DNA of 64,000 bases, taken from assembly GCA_028829895.1 (NCBI GenBank), contig CM054181.1, positions 116,903,860 through 116,967,859 on the forward strand, given 5' to 3'. The first letter of the stretch is position 1, and each line of letters starts with the position of its first letter. Below, piece after piece: positions 46,086 to 58,105 of this stretch. This stretch comes from Sinotaia quadrata. Lineage: Eukaryota; Mollusca; Gastropoda; Architaenioglossa; Viviparidae. The notes under the pieces are model-generated. The model was given only the letters and a program-made list of their open reading frames with translations. It made no database searches and was not told where the DNA came from. The translations under genes were made by a program, and so were the position numbers.

Positions 46086-47504
46086 TTAACTCAAAGCTCT
46101 TAAGAACAGTTTTAAATATTTTAAATCTTCAGTTGCCAGTCAATTTATTTGCCATAAATAAACCAAGCATTAAAAACATTAAAATAGCAGTACTCAAGTT
46201 ATTTATCTTCTTAAATGGTTCTTGCTTGTCATGATAATATATGCATAAAATGATTACTTTTAGATACCAGAAATAGTGGACTTTGAAATGTATTTAAATT
46301 TGCTGATGTTTGGAAACTGATTGATTGTTTATTTCATGTATTTAGACATTTTTCTCTACTTAAGATTCAATAAAGAAAGGGGGGAAATTCTATTAAGATT
46401 TGATTTTAAATAAAATATAAATGTAATATTAAACTATTACTGTTATATCAGTAATACATCATTATAATATATTCTATCCACTCTTGTCACAACATCAGAA
46501 TTTTCAACAATTTAGTATATAATTTAGGGAAATGTTCAGATATGGATTTTTTAAATATAAATTTAATATTTTACCCAATCCTTTTTGTAGCACTTTTATC
46601 GGACAGATGGTCCTTTGGACAAGAATTCAAGCCTGCCATCTTGGAGGGGTGGTTACTGTCAGAATAGTTTGTGAAAATTAGAATCTGCTTGATTGATTCC
46701 AAATATTTGTTGAAATTTGATGACTTGTTGCCTAGGCCTTCTGAAGTCTGACATAAGTTATTTCAAATTACAATGTCACTACTAAGTTAATTACATGGAG
46801 TGCTAATGAATTTTGCTGTTAATCACCATGTGTTATTGTAAAGTTTTGCTATGTTTGTTGCATAACATTAAAATAATGGTTAAATGTTCTTAGAGCAAGA
46901 TGTATTTAGTAACTCTGTGTCTAAGCATAGTAATGTGTATTGATAGTATATTAACTCCATTGTTATGATATTGAATACATACAAATATAGCAACTCTTGT
47001 ACCCATATAATGATGTACCACTGCATTAAATCACTAGAATGTAGAATGATATAGTGGCTTCACATTATATTGAATATCCAAGTCCTGAAGGGACTGCAGA
47101 AGTGCCTGTATTTTTTTATTGTACTGATGTATGATGATGTAGTCATTATACATTTAAGTACAAGTGTACAGATTTTGTATATTAGAAGCTGGTGTACATT
47201 GCTGTTATAATTTCCTTGTATAATATTAGAGTGCTGAAGCACAGTTAGCAGAGCCAGTACATTAGTACTGCTATGCTGTTGTAAGCTGCTGTGAATTTAT
47301 TTGTATATTTTCTTACTATTTAATTGATATTTTATACTGAACAAGAATTAAGACTGCCCTTTGTGTTTGTGATTTTTAATATAGAAAAAATTAAATGTAC
47401 ATGAGCCTTATTGTTGGTGGTTTTCTTTACCCATTTGATAATTCCTCTTCAGACTTTATATAGGGAGACAAAACAATTTCTCACACGTGCACATCATTAT
47501 GTCA

Positions 47505-47665
47505 TTGCAATACAACAGTTTGTTCAAATGGGTTGATTTTGTCATTAAACCTTTCTTTAGAAAATTTGTAGATTGAAAATAGTGTTTTCATTTAAATACA
47601 ACAGTTTGTTCATATAAGGTTGATTTTGTCATTAAAACCTTTCTTTAGTAAATCTATAGACATAT
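47505..47665 (+). repeat. ~90-bp direct duplication
   Basis: aatacaacagtttgttcaaa, ttgattttgtcattaaacct and ttctttagaaaattt occur twice. Confidence 0.92.
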
Positions 47666-48719
47666 TGCAATATGTTTATTTTTGCGCGTGAAGTAGGAAG
47701 TGCTTATTAAAAAAAACTTCTGGTAATTCCTATGTTATACTTCTTTGCTACTTCTTTCATACTCATAGTATTTTTTTGTATTGACGGTTTATTTGTGATG
47801 TCAGAATGTAATGGTTTATTGGTTTTGTTAGGGTAGATTTTTTTGTTGTTGTTGCTGTGCGTATTTTGTTTTATATTTGGTAAAACACACTGTTTTTTTA
47901 GCTTGTGGGGTACATGGGTATTGTTAGAATACATTTTTTTACGATGCTATAAGCTCGAAAATATAATTTTATATTACATTTTCAAAAAACAAAATTACTG
48001 CTTGATTTACATACAATGTTATTTGTTTATATAATTTAAATGTATTTTGTTAGTCATCAATGCAAAATAAATTTTAAAAAACTAATTTATTTGTACTGGA
48101 CTTTTCTATTTAATGTGTCATTTTCATCTTTTTTGTCAAATTTTTGTCTCTTGTGTCACATTTTCATCTTAACAGTACTTTTGGATTGTCACACACTAAT
48201 GGTTGGGTTATTATCTATGACAAAATTGTGAAATATGTTTCTCCAACTTTTAGGTTATTGCAGTACATTTATTTTGCAGTATTTATATTTATTTTGCAGA
48301 GTTTAAGGTTGTTGACACAAAAAATCTAAAGCAAAGTCATTAAGTATGTTGCTGAGTCACCATTATTATTATTATTATTCCTGTTGCTAAGGGTATTGTT
48401 TCATATTTTAATAAATAAATAAATAACATTTAAGAAAAACAGAAGGCTAAATAAAATTATTATTTACATTAATTAATATGTTTATTTTAATAGATTTATG
48501 CAGAGGCAAGCATTTAATAATTTAAGCTACTATTGAATACCTGTCCCTATACTTCTTGATTCTTAATCTGTTATGACTAAGTTTAGATGTGAAGATTGTT
48601 TAAATTATTTTCTGTACCACAAATCTTAAATTTATAGATTTATAGGAGTTTGCCTCAGCAGTTCTAAAAATGGTAAGTTAATATTTACATGTAAATATAA
48701 ATTTTATCATCATCATAGT

Positions 48720-49090
48720 ATATTCCCAGGCTCTTATGTTTTTACTTAGATGTAATGTTTGTCTTCAGATTCTCTCTACTTCCAAAGTCTTATATTTATA
48801 GATTTAAACTTATATTCTTGGACATAATTTTTGTCTTCATCCTTATTTTTGTTTGCAAACTCTTTTTTATGTTTATAGATTTATATTTAGACATGTTTGT
48901 CTTTAAACTATTGACTCCTGTTTATAGATTTATACATAGGCATGCTGTTTTGTCTTCAGATTGTCTAGATTTTCTTATGTTTATAGTATTAGATATTTTG
49001 TTTGTCTTCACAATATCCAGATTCCTATGTTTATACTTGTACATATCTTTGACTTATAATTTGATTTCAAGAGTGTGCTCAGATCATTAT
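48720..49090 (+). repeat. Degenerate ~68-bp repeat
   Basis: Recurring cttatgtttatagatttata and ttttgtcttcagattctcta; the 116-codon frame here is repeat-derived. Confidence 0.75.
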
Positions 49091-49164
49091 ATTTATATTC
49101 CTTAGCAGTTAGCTATTGAGATTTATCACAACAACAAAAAAAAGGGAGGGATAACACCTATCCT

Positions 49165-49540
49165 GTTCCCAGATCTTCCTTTAGACTGATTTTGTCCCCC
49201 CCCCCCCCATTTTTCTTTACATTAAAGCCTGTGTCCAGGTTTTCCTTTACATTAAAGCCTGTTTTGTTGCCAGGTTTTCCTTTACATTAAAGCCTGTTTT
49301 GTTGCCAGATTTTCCTTTACATTAAAGCCTGTTTTGTTCCCAGATCTTTCTTTACACTAAAGCCTGTTTTGTCCCCATATCCCTAGGTCATTACAAAAAA
49401 GCCTGTTTTGTTCCCAGGTTTTCCTTTACCATTAAACCGTGTTCTGTCCCCATATTTCCAAGTCTTTACATTAAAGCCTGTAGTGTCCCCATATTCCTAG
49501 GTCTTTACATTAAAGCCTGACATGTCCCCATATCTTTGCA
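49165..49540 (+). repeat. ~33-55-bp minisatellite, about 9 copies
   Basis: Recurring ttttgttcccaggttttcct and ttacattaaagcctg. A run of 13 C interrupts it at 49196-49208. Confidence 0.92.
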
Positions 49541-50044
49541 AACATATCCTAAAGCTCAATTTCAGAAAGGAAAATATGTCTTCCATGCATAAGTAACACA
49601 ATAAATTATTATAGTTTCCAGAAATTATTAAAAAATTGAAATGTTGTGTGTTAATGAAATGGAGAAATTATAAAATTAGAAATGTTACACGATTAACTGA
49701 GACAACAAGAGGAGGCAACTACAAAGTTTGAAATTAAAATACAGTGATTTGAAGTAGTGGCACAATACCTGGGAAACACACAACATGAGATAAAGATTAT
49801 TATATACAGCACTGTGTGAAAGTAGCAAGATTAAAGACAGTTTAACTTTGAGATAAATGCAGTTAAAATACATTTGCTCCAAAAGTTGGATACAGTTTGG
49901 TTATTTCTGATTTTGTCCTGGTGTGGTCTGATTTAACTTTCATCTTGTGAAGTAGAAAATATTGTGTGGTGTATGCAACACATCCACCAAGGAAAATTTT
50001 TTATTGTATCATACAGTATGAAAGTAAAGGTGTTGTCTTTGTAA

Positions 50045-50215
50045 CTTTACCACCAGGTAAGCCAAGGTAATTTTCAATCAGGTAAAGTTGTTTTGGAATC
50101 CGGTAAGGTTCATGGGTAACTTCCAATCAGGTAAAGTTGCTTTGGAATCAGGTAAGGTCAAGTATAACTTCCAATCAGGTAAAGTTGGTTTGGAATCAGG
50201 TAAAGTCATGTCAGA
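50045..50215 (+). repeat. ~50-60-bp repeat carrying consensus 5' splice-site motifs
   Basis: Recurring acttccaatcaggtaaagtt and gctttggaatcaggtaaggt. Seven or so caggtaag/caggtaaag-like motifs lie within 170 bp, about 0.9-1.0 kb upstream of exon 15. The first (AG|GT at 50055-50058) follows a pyrimidine-rich stretch. Confidence 0.88.
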
Positions 50216-50289
50216 ATATTAAGAATCTAAGTTAAGAAAGGTATATTAAGAACCTAAGTTATAGGAGGTATATCTTCCCTTAATAGATT

Positions 50290-51010
50290 GTTTGCTCTTA
50301 AAATGACATCCTAATGCATTACTGACTTTTACCTTGTAACTATGCCATGATGTATTATGTACTTTTTACCTTGTAACAATGTCATGACGTGTTGCTGACT
50401 TTTACTTCATGACTATGCCATGGTGCATTGCTGACTTTTATCTTGTAACTATGTCATGATGCATTGGAACATTTCCTGTAATAGCACCATAACCCCATGG
50501 TGGCTCACCTTTAGCATCACACATTACTAGGTTTTACCCTTGGACTTTATAACACTATGATAATTCTTTTCATATAATAACATTATAACAAGTTGGTGAT
50601 TCTTACCTTAAAACATTGTTTTACTGACAGTTGTTACATTATTGTCTTTTATCCTACAAGATTCTGCTCTCTCTTATCCTGTAACACATAATACATTGCT
50701 GAATTTACCTTATAATTACATAACACATTGCTAAATTTGACCTTACAACAACGCTGTAACACTTCACAGACTTTACTGTTACAAAACTGTAACTTATTTC
50801 TGGCTTATACCTTATAGCAGCATAACAAATTGCTGACCTTATAACAGAGTAACACGTTGCTGAATTTTATCTAACAACAATACAGTAGCACTTCACTGAC
50901 TTTTTTACTATTACAACAGTATGACTCATCATAATACATTGCTGACTTTTGCCTTTTAAGAGCATCATAACATATCATTGACTTTTACCTTAAAAGGATA
51001 TTTTAACAAA
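50290..51010 (+). repeat. ~45-60-bp degenerate minisatellite upstream of exon 15
   Basis: Recurring cattgctgacttttacctt and gtaacaatgtcatgatg, decaying toward 51010. Confidence 0.8.
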
Positions 51011-51084
51011 TTTATCTTATATATAAACAGCATAAGACATTAACACAAAATATGTTGTTGGATTTTATGTGACATTTGGTGCAG

Positions 51085-51201
51085 GTGATGGTGACCAATG
51101 TAACATCATTACTGAAAACAGTGAAGACAGTTGAGGATGAAGCTGTGCGTGGGACCCGTGCACTGGAGTCTACAATTGAGGCTATTGGTCAGGAAGTTAA
51201 G
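51085..51201 (+). CDS. TLN: Talin exon 15 (R11 end / R12 start)
   Basis: 39 codons, phase 0/0, acceptor tttggtgcag. The donor is taken as AAG|gttaat. An alternative donor six bases upstream (GAA|gttaag) would drop two codons in frame, so the last two residues (VK) are not certain. The peptide VMVTNVTSLLKTVKTVEDEA, VRGTRALESTIEAIGQEVK is close to vertebrate VMVTNVTSLLKTVKAVEDEA and GTRALEAT at about 2119-2157. Confidence 0.98.
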
Positions 51202-51479
51202 GTTAATTCATTCATCCTATTATAGATACCTGTGGTTCCTGTAAACAACATGTGGTAGCATTAACTGTTTCAAATACATTCTTAGTCACAGCAAGATGTC
51301 TGGTTTAAATACCAATAGAAGGAGGTATGTAAAATATAACAAATAAGTTTTAGTATATAGTTATTGGAAGGGTTGGGTGGGTTTTGTTGTATTTTTACTT
51401 CTCACATTTATTACATCGTAGAGCAGAAGTGTGCATGCTGTAATTGGCATAAGTGCAAGAAATGAAATAGACCATCACT

Positions 51480-51930
51480 AAATCTTTCTTTCATTGCAAT
51501 AAATGTTTTGTTTGCTGTTCATTGGAATTGTGAGCCACATATTGTTAAGAGATTCATCCTTGACTAATACCAGTGCACACATTTGGAATTATGAACTGCA
51601 CATTGTAGAGAGAGATTCATTCATATTTTGACTAATACGAGTGCACACTGCTGGAATTGTGAACCACCTATTATGGAGAGATTCATTCTCCTACCTTGAC
51701 TAATATCAGTGCACACTGCTGGAATTGTGAACCACACATTGCAGAGAGGTTCATTCTCATACCGTGACTAATACCAGTACACACTGCTGGAATTGTGAAC
51801 CACACATTGTGGAGAGATTCATTCTCCTGTGCACACTGTTTGCTGGAATTGTGGGCCACACATTGTGAAGAAATTCATTCTCATACCAGTGCACACTGTG
51901 TTGAAATGTGAAATCATTCTTGTAGCAAGA
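51480..51930 (+). repeat. ~67-bp minisatellite, about 6 copies
   Basis: Recurring cagtgcacactgctggaatt, gtgaaccacacattg, gagagattcattctc. Confidence 0.92.
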
Positions 51931-52169
51931 TATTTTGTTTACCACAGCTAGCATAATTTAATATGCAGCACTGTTAGAATTGACCGCAAGGTTTGCGTTT
52001 TGTTTTAATAAAGGTGTTTAAAATAAATATTTACTGATAAAATATTTTATCAGTTAAAAATATTCATTTTGTTAAACTTTACAGTGTAAAGAACTTTAAT
52101 TTTATTTTCATGATCTACAGGTTTTTATATTAATTATTAATTACATAATCTAAAGAATTCTTTTAAATT

Positions 52170-52515
52170 TAAAATCAGGGGCATCTCATGTTTACACTGT
52201 AAAACTTTTTAATGTTAACTTTAAAGTTTAAACAGTTTTAATGTTTTTTAATGTTAAATTATATATGAAGGAATTTAATGTAATTTTTAAAGTGTAAAAG
52301 ATTCTAGTGTTAACTTTACAATTAGAAAAAAGTGTACATGATTCTAATGTTAATTTTATAATGTTAAGGATTTTAGTGTTAATTTTACATTGTACAAAAT
52401 TTTAAAGTTTAGGTTGTAAAGAATTTAAAGGTTAACTTATGCTGTTTAAACTTTAAAGTTAATTTTACATGTAAAGAATTTAATGTTAACTTTACATTGT
52501 ACAATATTTAAACAA
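52170..52515 (+). repeat. ~30-bp AT-rich degenerate repeat upstream of exon 16
   Basis: Recurring tttaatgttaactttacatt and gtaaagaattt, about ten copies, ending about 20 bp before the acceptor. Confidence 0.8.
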
Positions 52516-52535
52516 TATTATTCACTCTTCTCCAG

Positions 52536-52721
52536 GCTTTTGACAGTTCTGATGAGGTTATACGCAAAGCAACAGCTGAAGACCTGATTCGATTTACTAA
52601 GCCACTCACCATGGCAACTGCCAAGGCTGTTGCTGCTAGCAATTCTTGTAGACAAGAAGATATCATTTCTGCTTCCAATCTTGGCCGAAAATGCATATTT
52701 GAATTATTTGCAGTCATCAAG
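52536..52721 (+). CDS. TLN: Talin exon 16 (R12)
   Basis: 62 codons, phase 0/0, acceptor cttctccag, donor AAG|gtgaag. The peptide AEDLIRFTKPLTMATAKAVA, ASNSCRQEDIISASNLGRKC matches vertebrate PEDFIRMTKGITMATAKAVA and AGNSCRQEDVIATANLSRR. R12 packs end to end with R11. The N-terminal AFDSSDEVIRKAT is the variable loop that in vertebrates is FCSPEPPAKTST-like. An antisense open frame of 70 codons over it is a shadow. Confidence 0.98.
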
Positions 52722-53120
52722 GTGAAGCAATTTCCTTCAGTTTTGTTTATGTGGCTGATTCAGAGTAGTAAGTTTGAAGATTAAAAGAAAACAAATAGAA
52801 AAATAGTGAGTCATCGCAAAGAATGAAGGAAAATTTCCCCTCACTGTACAGTTACTCATAAACTTCTTAAATGATTGTTTTTTAAATTACCAGCATTTCT
52901 TGAGTTTAAATCATATATTTTCAACATACAGATTTTCAAATAATAGGAGCTAGTTTAATTTAAAGTAGCTTAAATATTTGATGTTTTTCAAATTAGAGAT
53001 GTTCAGAATGTAGAATTTGTTTAAGTTATATGTGTTGTTTTTAGTACATTATTCATAACTTATAATAATTAGATTAAAGTAAGAATTAAAAGAGTTCATT
53101 TGACTGATTTTTATGAAAAG
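52722..53120. other. 0.4-kb intron 16 of window
   Basis: Phase-0 intron, gtgaag...atgaaaag. AT-rich, no repeat seen. The acceptor has a weak pyrimidine tract (gatttttatgaaaag). Confidence 0.85.
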
Positions 53121-53225
53121 GGGGCTGCTGCTACAGCTGAAACTGCAGAGATCAAGAAACGAGCATTGAATGCTGGTCGTTCAGCAGCTGTAGCATATAA
53201 GGAACTGTTGGAGGGTGTACATCAG
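53121..53225 (+). CDS. TLN: Talin exon 17 (R12)
   Basis: 35 codons, phase 0/0, acceptor ttatgaaaag, donor CAG|gtactc. The peptide AAATAETAEIKKRALNAGRS, AAVAYKELLEGVHQ aligns with vertebrate AAYHPEVAPDVRLRALHYGR and YLELLDHV. It is more diverged than its neighbours but has the same length and phase. Confidence 0.95.
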
Positions 53226-53960
53226 GTACTCAAATACTTGTAATTATAAAAATATATCATGTAGCGAACATTCATACATCAGATGCAATTTTCAGTATTC
53301 CAATAAAATTACACTGGCACATTATAATTCTGTTAATGCTTCACAAATCAAATTTACAATCCTCAATATTGTACTACTCGTTTTCCAGGCAATCATGCTA
53401 GCAATCACTTATGCATCTCGTGCAGTCACAGTTATTCATGCATTTCGCATAATCATTTATCTCACTCAATCATTCCTTTATCTCACATCTATCATTTATG
53501 CATTCACATAATTTTTCCTTTTATCTCACATCAGCCATTCATCCCTCACATTCATTCATCTCAGCTTGCATCTCACATATTCATTATTTCAATCTCATTC
53601 ATTCATGTCACACAATCAGCCATGCAGCTCATATAAATCCATGCAGCTTACACAATCAGCCAGGTAGCCCACAGTCAGCTATATAGCTCACACAATCAGC
53701 CAGGTAGTTCACATTCTGCCAGGTAGCTCACAGTCTGCCATGTAGCTTACACAATCAACCATCCAGCTCACACTGTCAACCATGTAGCTCACAGTCAGCT
53801 ATGCAGTTCAAACACTCGTGCAGTTCAGCCAGCTGCCAGAATTGTATCTGCACTGAGGTTATTAAGACTAAAACTAAAAAATTTTTTTACTTTTAATTTT
53901 ATGTATCTTGAGTTGTTTGTTCTGCTATTATTGCATATTAATTATTATTGTTATTATCAG
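53226..53960. other. 0.73-kb intron 17 of window
   Basis: Phase-0 intron, gtactc...ttatcag. Two overlapping low-order repeats: tctcac(a)tcattcat-type at 53400-53620 and an ~18-35-bp agctcacacaatcagcca(g/t)gt unit at 53620-53830. Confidence 0.85.
53395..53830 (+). repeat. Degenerate C/A/T-rich repeats (two kinds)
   Basis: First half: recurring atttatctcactcaatcatt and catctcacat. Second half: cagccaggtagctcacacaa-like units of about 18-35 bp, about ten copies, containing repeated aggtag. Confidence 0.8.
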
Positions 53961-54066
53961 GTAGTATTGCGGCCCACACCTGAGGGTAGACAGAATGTTG
54001 CAATGCTCTCACGAAAAGTTGCAAATGCTGTCACAGAACTTGTTCAGTCTGCTGAAGTCATCAAAG
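53961..54066 (+). CDS. TLN: Talin exon 18 of window (R12 end)
   Basis: 106 nt: 35 codons plus G, so the intron is phase 1. Acceptor ttattatcag, donor AAAG|gtatga. The peptide VVLRPTPEGRQNVAMLSRKV, ANAVTELVQSAEVIK(G/x) matches vertebrate LQKPSPELKQQL--HSKRVA, VTELIQAAEAMKG, where the next residues are TEWVDPEDP and bundle R13 begins. That exon is not found in the remaining 9.9 kb, so the gene continues past the window. Confidence 0.98.
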
Positions 54067-54568
54067 GTATGATTTCATTTTTTATTACTAAACAAACCAT
54101 CAAAGCTCTTTATAAAACTGGGCATATACTGTTTTCTAGCATAAAGTTAAGTTTTTATTATTTCTTTATTTTTCTTCTTAATTAAATACCTAGGGGTTTT
54201 TTTTGTGAAAAATAGTGGTATGTTGAAATAAACACACAGAGAGTACAGTAGTTGACTGCTTATCTAGAAATTTGAAATGACTAGAAAACTAGTATGGTTA
54301 AAAAAAAGGACAACTGAATGTCAATGCTGTTACAACTAAGGAAGATTTTAGAGCAATTAAAAAATGTAAATACTAATTGGTGTATATTATAAGATTCATT
54401 AGTATCTTAGAAAAGACAGCCATGTGATAGTTTAAACATTTAATGTGCAACAAACATATATTTAAAATAAACATGAATTACCACTCTTGTTTCACAGACA
54501 CTTGAAATGCTAGCTAGTGATAATCTTAAATCATCACTTCTACCAAACAGCTACTGTCATATTTTATA

Positions 54569-54852
54569 CAGGCAGTCCCAGAGATATGGCAGAGTTCCTT
54601 GATTTTTCCCAACTTAAGTCGATTTTGGCCTTAGGTCAGATTTTTTACATCTTTAGTGGCATGTAGAAGCAGTCATGCTAAAGTCTATCACATATTTAAC
54701 CATTCTCCACAAGCCTGTCTACTACCATGGTGCAAGACTGCTCTCGATATGCAGACAAAACTAGTGTGGCACCAAACCAAGCACCGTAACTACAAATTTC
54801 TGTAACTTCAAATCCACCCTAAGTCGATCTGCCATAACTCATGGATCACCTG
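54569..54852. mobile_element. MITE-like element, 284 bp, imperfect 25-bp inverted ends
   Basis: The left end caggcagtcccagagatatg(gcaga) and the reverse complement of the right end caggtgatccatgagttatg(gcaga) agree at about 19 of 25 positions. aagtcgat lies inside each end. No clear target duplication: ta precedes the left end but ag follows the right end. It sits between two copies of acttgaaatgctagctag (about 54499 and 54866). Confidence 0.55.
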
Positions 54853-56194
54853 AGTTTGTACTGATACTTGAAATGCTAGCTAGCAACAGATCAAATCACC
54901 TACAAGGGTGTCATCTCTCATATTCCCTAAACTAACTGCAAAGACATTCCTATGTCATTAATCAAGAAAATTTTAAAATAATAATTGGTCTCAAAGTTAA
55001 AATTACAAAACTGTTCCAGAAGTTAGTGCATTGTTTGAAAATAAATTTATATCAGTTCATTTGCCTACAAGAACCTTGGAATCACATCGTGCAAAATTTG
55101 AACATGCTCCATATGTTTGGTCTTCAGTTAGGAATCAAAAAAAGGTCAGTTCCCAAAGCTTCCAGATAAGAGATCCATTACTTTAATTCAATTGCTAAAG
55201 TGAAACACATCTTGGTGTATGCTACTAATGGCCTGTATAAATGTATTTTATAAGTCAAGCACTTATGAAAGAATTCTCTTAGCAGTAGTAACAGTATTTT
55301 GTTGTGATTTTACAAACTGTGGCCATTTTACAAACTATGGTTTATTTTGGAATCTATTTCACATAATGTATGGTCTTAATGTATGAAATGTTTATAAATA
55401 CATTAACTGCAGGCACGTTTTCTGTTAGCATTTACATTTTCTAATCTTACATTTTGTGAAAATTTATTAACCTTTTTTGTCATGTATTTTTGAAAATTGT
55501 TTATTTTCCCTAAATTTATTGGATCATAACTTTATGTCGCATCATACTTCTTTTCTTTGACTTGTCACATCAGATATTATTGATTGTAAAGAAGAATATG
55601 TGGACATTTGTTTGCATAGTCTTATATAAACAAAAATGTAACTTTATAAGTCTATAACATCTTTGATAACATTTTGCATAAATATTATAATGCCATACCT
55701 TTCTAAGTTTGCTTTGACCAAATCGCAGATGTTTGCCTCTGCTGTTAGAAACAACAGTTGATTCATTACACCAGGTATTGTAATTCCTAGTGAATGCACT
55801 ACATTGCATTACATTGTGAATCTGTCAGTATATTAACTTTGTATTTAACATGACTTCATTAGAAATTGTGGTTGATCTAAAGTTCTTTTAGTTTATTTTA
55901 AATTATCAGTAAATGAATAGTCTGTGGTATAAAAATAATTCTTCATTTTTCTTATGATTTCTATTTTTTAAAATTTAAATTATATGGGAAACATATTGTT
56001 ACATGATTTCTGCTGGACGGATATTTGTTTACATATCCAGTATACCAATATTTTAATTATCAAAATGTTCACAATTGGCTGACTAGAATGCCCCCACGTT
56101 TGGGGGGAAATTATAACAGTAATAACTAGGGAAGACAAGACAACAAGCCATCTTCGATTCTGACTGATTGGAGCACAGGGAACTTACTTCTGTC

Positions 56195-56410
56195 AGAAAA
56201 TGTAATACCTTTGTCACAGACATTGCAAATACCTTTGTTACAAGTATGCAGTATCTTTGTCATAGAGAGTGCAGATATCATTGCCACAGAGAATGCAATA
56301 CCTTTATCACAAAAAAGACAGTATCGTTGTCACATAGACTACATATATGTTTGTAACAACGAATGCAGTATCTTTGACACAGAGAATGTAATGTTGGCAA
56401 TAAGCATCAG
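56195..56410 (+). repeat. ~23-25-bp minisatellite
   Basis: Recurring cctttgtcacagagaatgca and gtatctttgtcac, about eight copies. Confidence 0.85.
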
Positions 56411-56519
56411 CGACTGACCTAGAACATAGAACAGTCAATATCTTTGTCACAGATTGACATGGAGCACAATCACTATCTTTTATCTATACACTTATCTTTT
56501 GACTTAAAGAATGAGCATA

Positions 56520-56945
56520 GAGGATTCAGTATTTTTGTCACACACTGACTTAAAGAGATCACATAGCAAGTGATATCATTGTCACACTGACTTAAGGAGA
56601 TCACATAGCAAGTGATATCATTGTCACTGACTGACTTAAAGAGATCACATAGTAAGTGATATCATTGTCACTGACTGACTTAAAGAGATCACAAAGCAAG
56701 TGATATCATTGTCACTGACTGACTTAAAGAGATCACATAGTAAGTGATATCATTGTCACTGACTGACTTAAAGAGATCACATAGCAAGTGATATCATTGT
56801 CACTGACTGACTTAAAGAGATCACATAGTAAGTGATATCATTGTCACAGGCTGACTTAAAGAGACACAGATCAAGCAATATCTTTGTCACAGACTCTCTT
56901 AAAGAGAGCACAGAACAAGCAGTAATTTTGTTGCAGACTGATTTT
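56520..56945 (+). repeat. 44-bp minisatellite with an 88-bp higher-order pattern
   Basis: Unit agcaagtgatatcattgtca plus ctgactgacttaaagagatc and acat, 44 bp. Between about 56566 and 56835 copies alternate atagcaag / atagtaag (56608 c, 56652 t, 56696 c, 56740 t, 56784 c, 56828 t). Outer copies are diverged. Confidence 0.93.
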
Positions 56946-57469
56946 AGACTATACTTTTCCATTAACTAGAGCTTTCATTACTTAACCACTTTTAAAGCTT
57001 GCTATCTGTGGGATGGCAAGGAATGATCTAGTTTCAACAAGGAAAATTCTAAAATTTATGGATGTTAATGAAACAAAGCATGACTAATAATTTTTTTAAT
57101 TGTGATATATTACATGCTAACACTGTATTTATTGTACATGTTTGCAAGAGTTTCATCTGTTTAGTTAGACTTCATGTTGTTTTTGGACCAGTTTGTTCTG
57201 TTTAGTTAGTATTCATGTTTTCTGGTTGCTTGTTTGTGAACATGAAGACTGCCTACCGCGACAGTACTTGAGTATCTTTCCGCGCGGTTTTGCCAGTCCA
57301 CCATGTTTCACAGGTTAATTGTTATTTTCAACATAATTTGCTCTAATACTGTTTTTTTTAAATTGTGTTTTGGTTTAGAACTTTTTATTTTTAGCTTTTG
57401 TCTCTAGATTCAAATTGTTTCTCTAATTACATTACACTTTTTTTTTATAACTGTATCAAATTTTAAAGT

Positions 57470-57800
57470 TGTTTGCTACCTGGCTTAAATTGTCCACAAA
57501 TTCACATTTTTTATGTTAGTTTTTGTCTACCATGTTTAAGTTGACATTCTTTTCCTGGTGTTTTTAGTTTATGCTGCTTGGTTTCAATTATCAAGAAATT
57601 CATTTCCATGTGTTGCTTTATATGGTCTCCTTTTTAAGTTTTTTCATGATATCTTAAATTTCCACAAATCTACTTTCTTTGTGTTAGCATGTACACTACC
57701 CTGTTTCAGTTGACATTTTTTTCAGTTGCTTGCTACCCAGCTTAAATTGTACAAAAATCCACTTCTTTTATGTTAGTTGTTATGCTACCCTTTTTAAGTT
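57470..57800 (+). repeat. Degenerate ~80-110-bp repeat
   Basis: Recurring ttgctacccagcttaaattg, tccacaaattcac and atgttagtttt(t)gt. Confidence 0.7.
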
Positions 57801-57884
57801 GACATTCTTATCACATTGTCGTCATTTGTTTGCTAAATATTTTGTTATTTTCAGACTTGTTTTAAACTGAAATCTTTTTCCTAG

Positions 57885-58105
57885 TACCCCATTGAAATGA
57901 AATCATTTTCTAGAAATGAACATCTTTTTCCTAAAACCTCAATTCAATGAAAATCCTTTGTCTTGTATCCCCATTCAGTGAAAATCCTTTTCCTAGTACC
58001 CCAATTAAATGAAATCCTTTTCTTAAGACCCTAATTCAATGAAAGTCCTTTTCCTAGTATCCCAGTTAAATGAAAATCCTTTTCCTAATCAACTCCAATG
58101 GAAAT
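57885..58105 (+). repeat. ~32-bp minisatellite, about 7 copies
   Basis: Recurring aatgaaaatccttttcctag and taccccaatt. Confidence 0.9.

Larger units (their letters stand above)
31789..51084. other. 19.3-kb intron 14 of window
   Basis: Phase-0 intron, gtaaga...ggtgcag, the largest here. It contains two hAT-type elements (38265-38463, 39152-39887) and tandem arrays listed separately. Stretches with nothing recognised beyond AT-rich sequence and short simple repeats: 31790-33070, 33120-34690, 35100-37100, 37400-38260, 39900-41030, 41630-42190, 42310-43300, 45230-47500, 47660-48350. Runs of t at 35790 and 36504-36527 are low complexity. A GC-richer patch at 42600-42690 is unexplained. Confidence 0.75.
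51202..52535. other. 1.3-kb intron 15 of window
   Basis: Phase-0 intron, gttaat...ctccag. Two arrays (51480-51930 and 52170-52515) make up most of it. Confidence 0.85.

Noticed and set aside
50290..51120. Idea that the array before exon 15 derives from its acceptor
   Set aside because: Only scattered matches (gttgttggattttatgtgac against gttgctgacttttacttcat); not beyond what composition could give.
56520..56945. Regular repeat-spacer look suggesting a CRISPR array
   Set aside because: Units are head-to-tail with no unique spacers, in an animal intron; an ordinary minisatellite.
57264..57312. CpG-bearing open segment between cgacag and cacag|gttaat
   Set aside because: 49 nt would change phase and there is no similarity to talin; probably a repeat relic.
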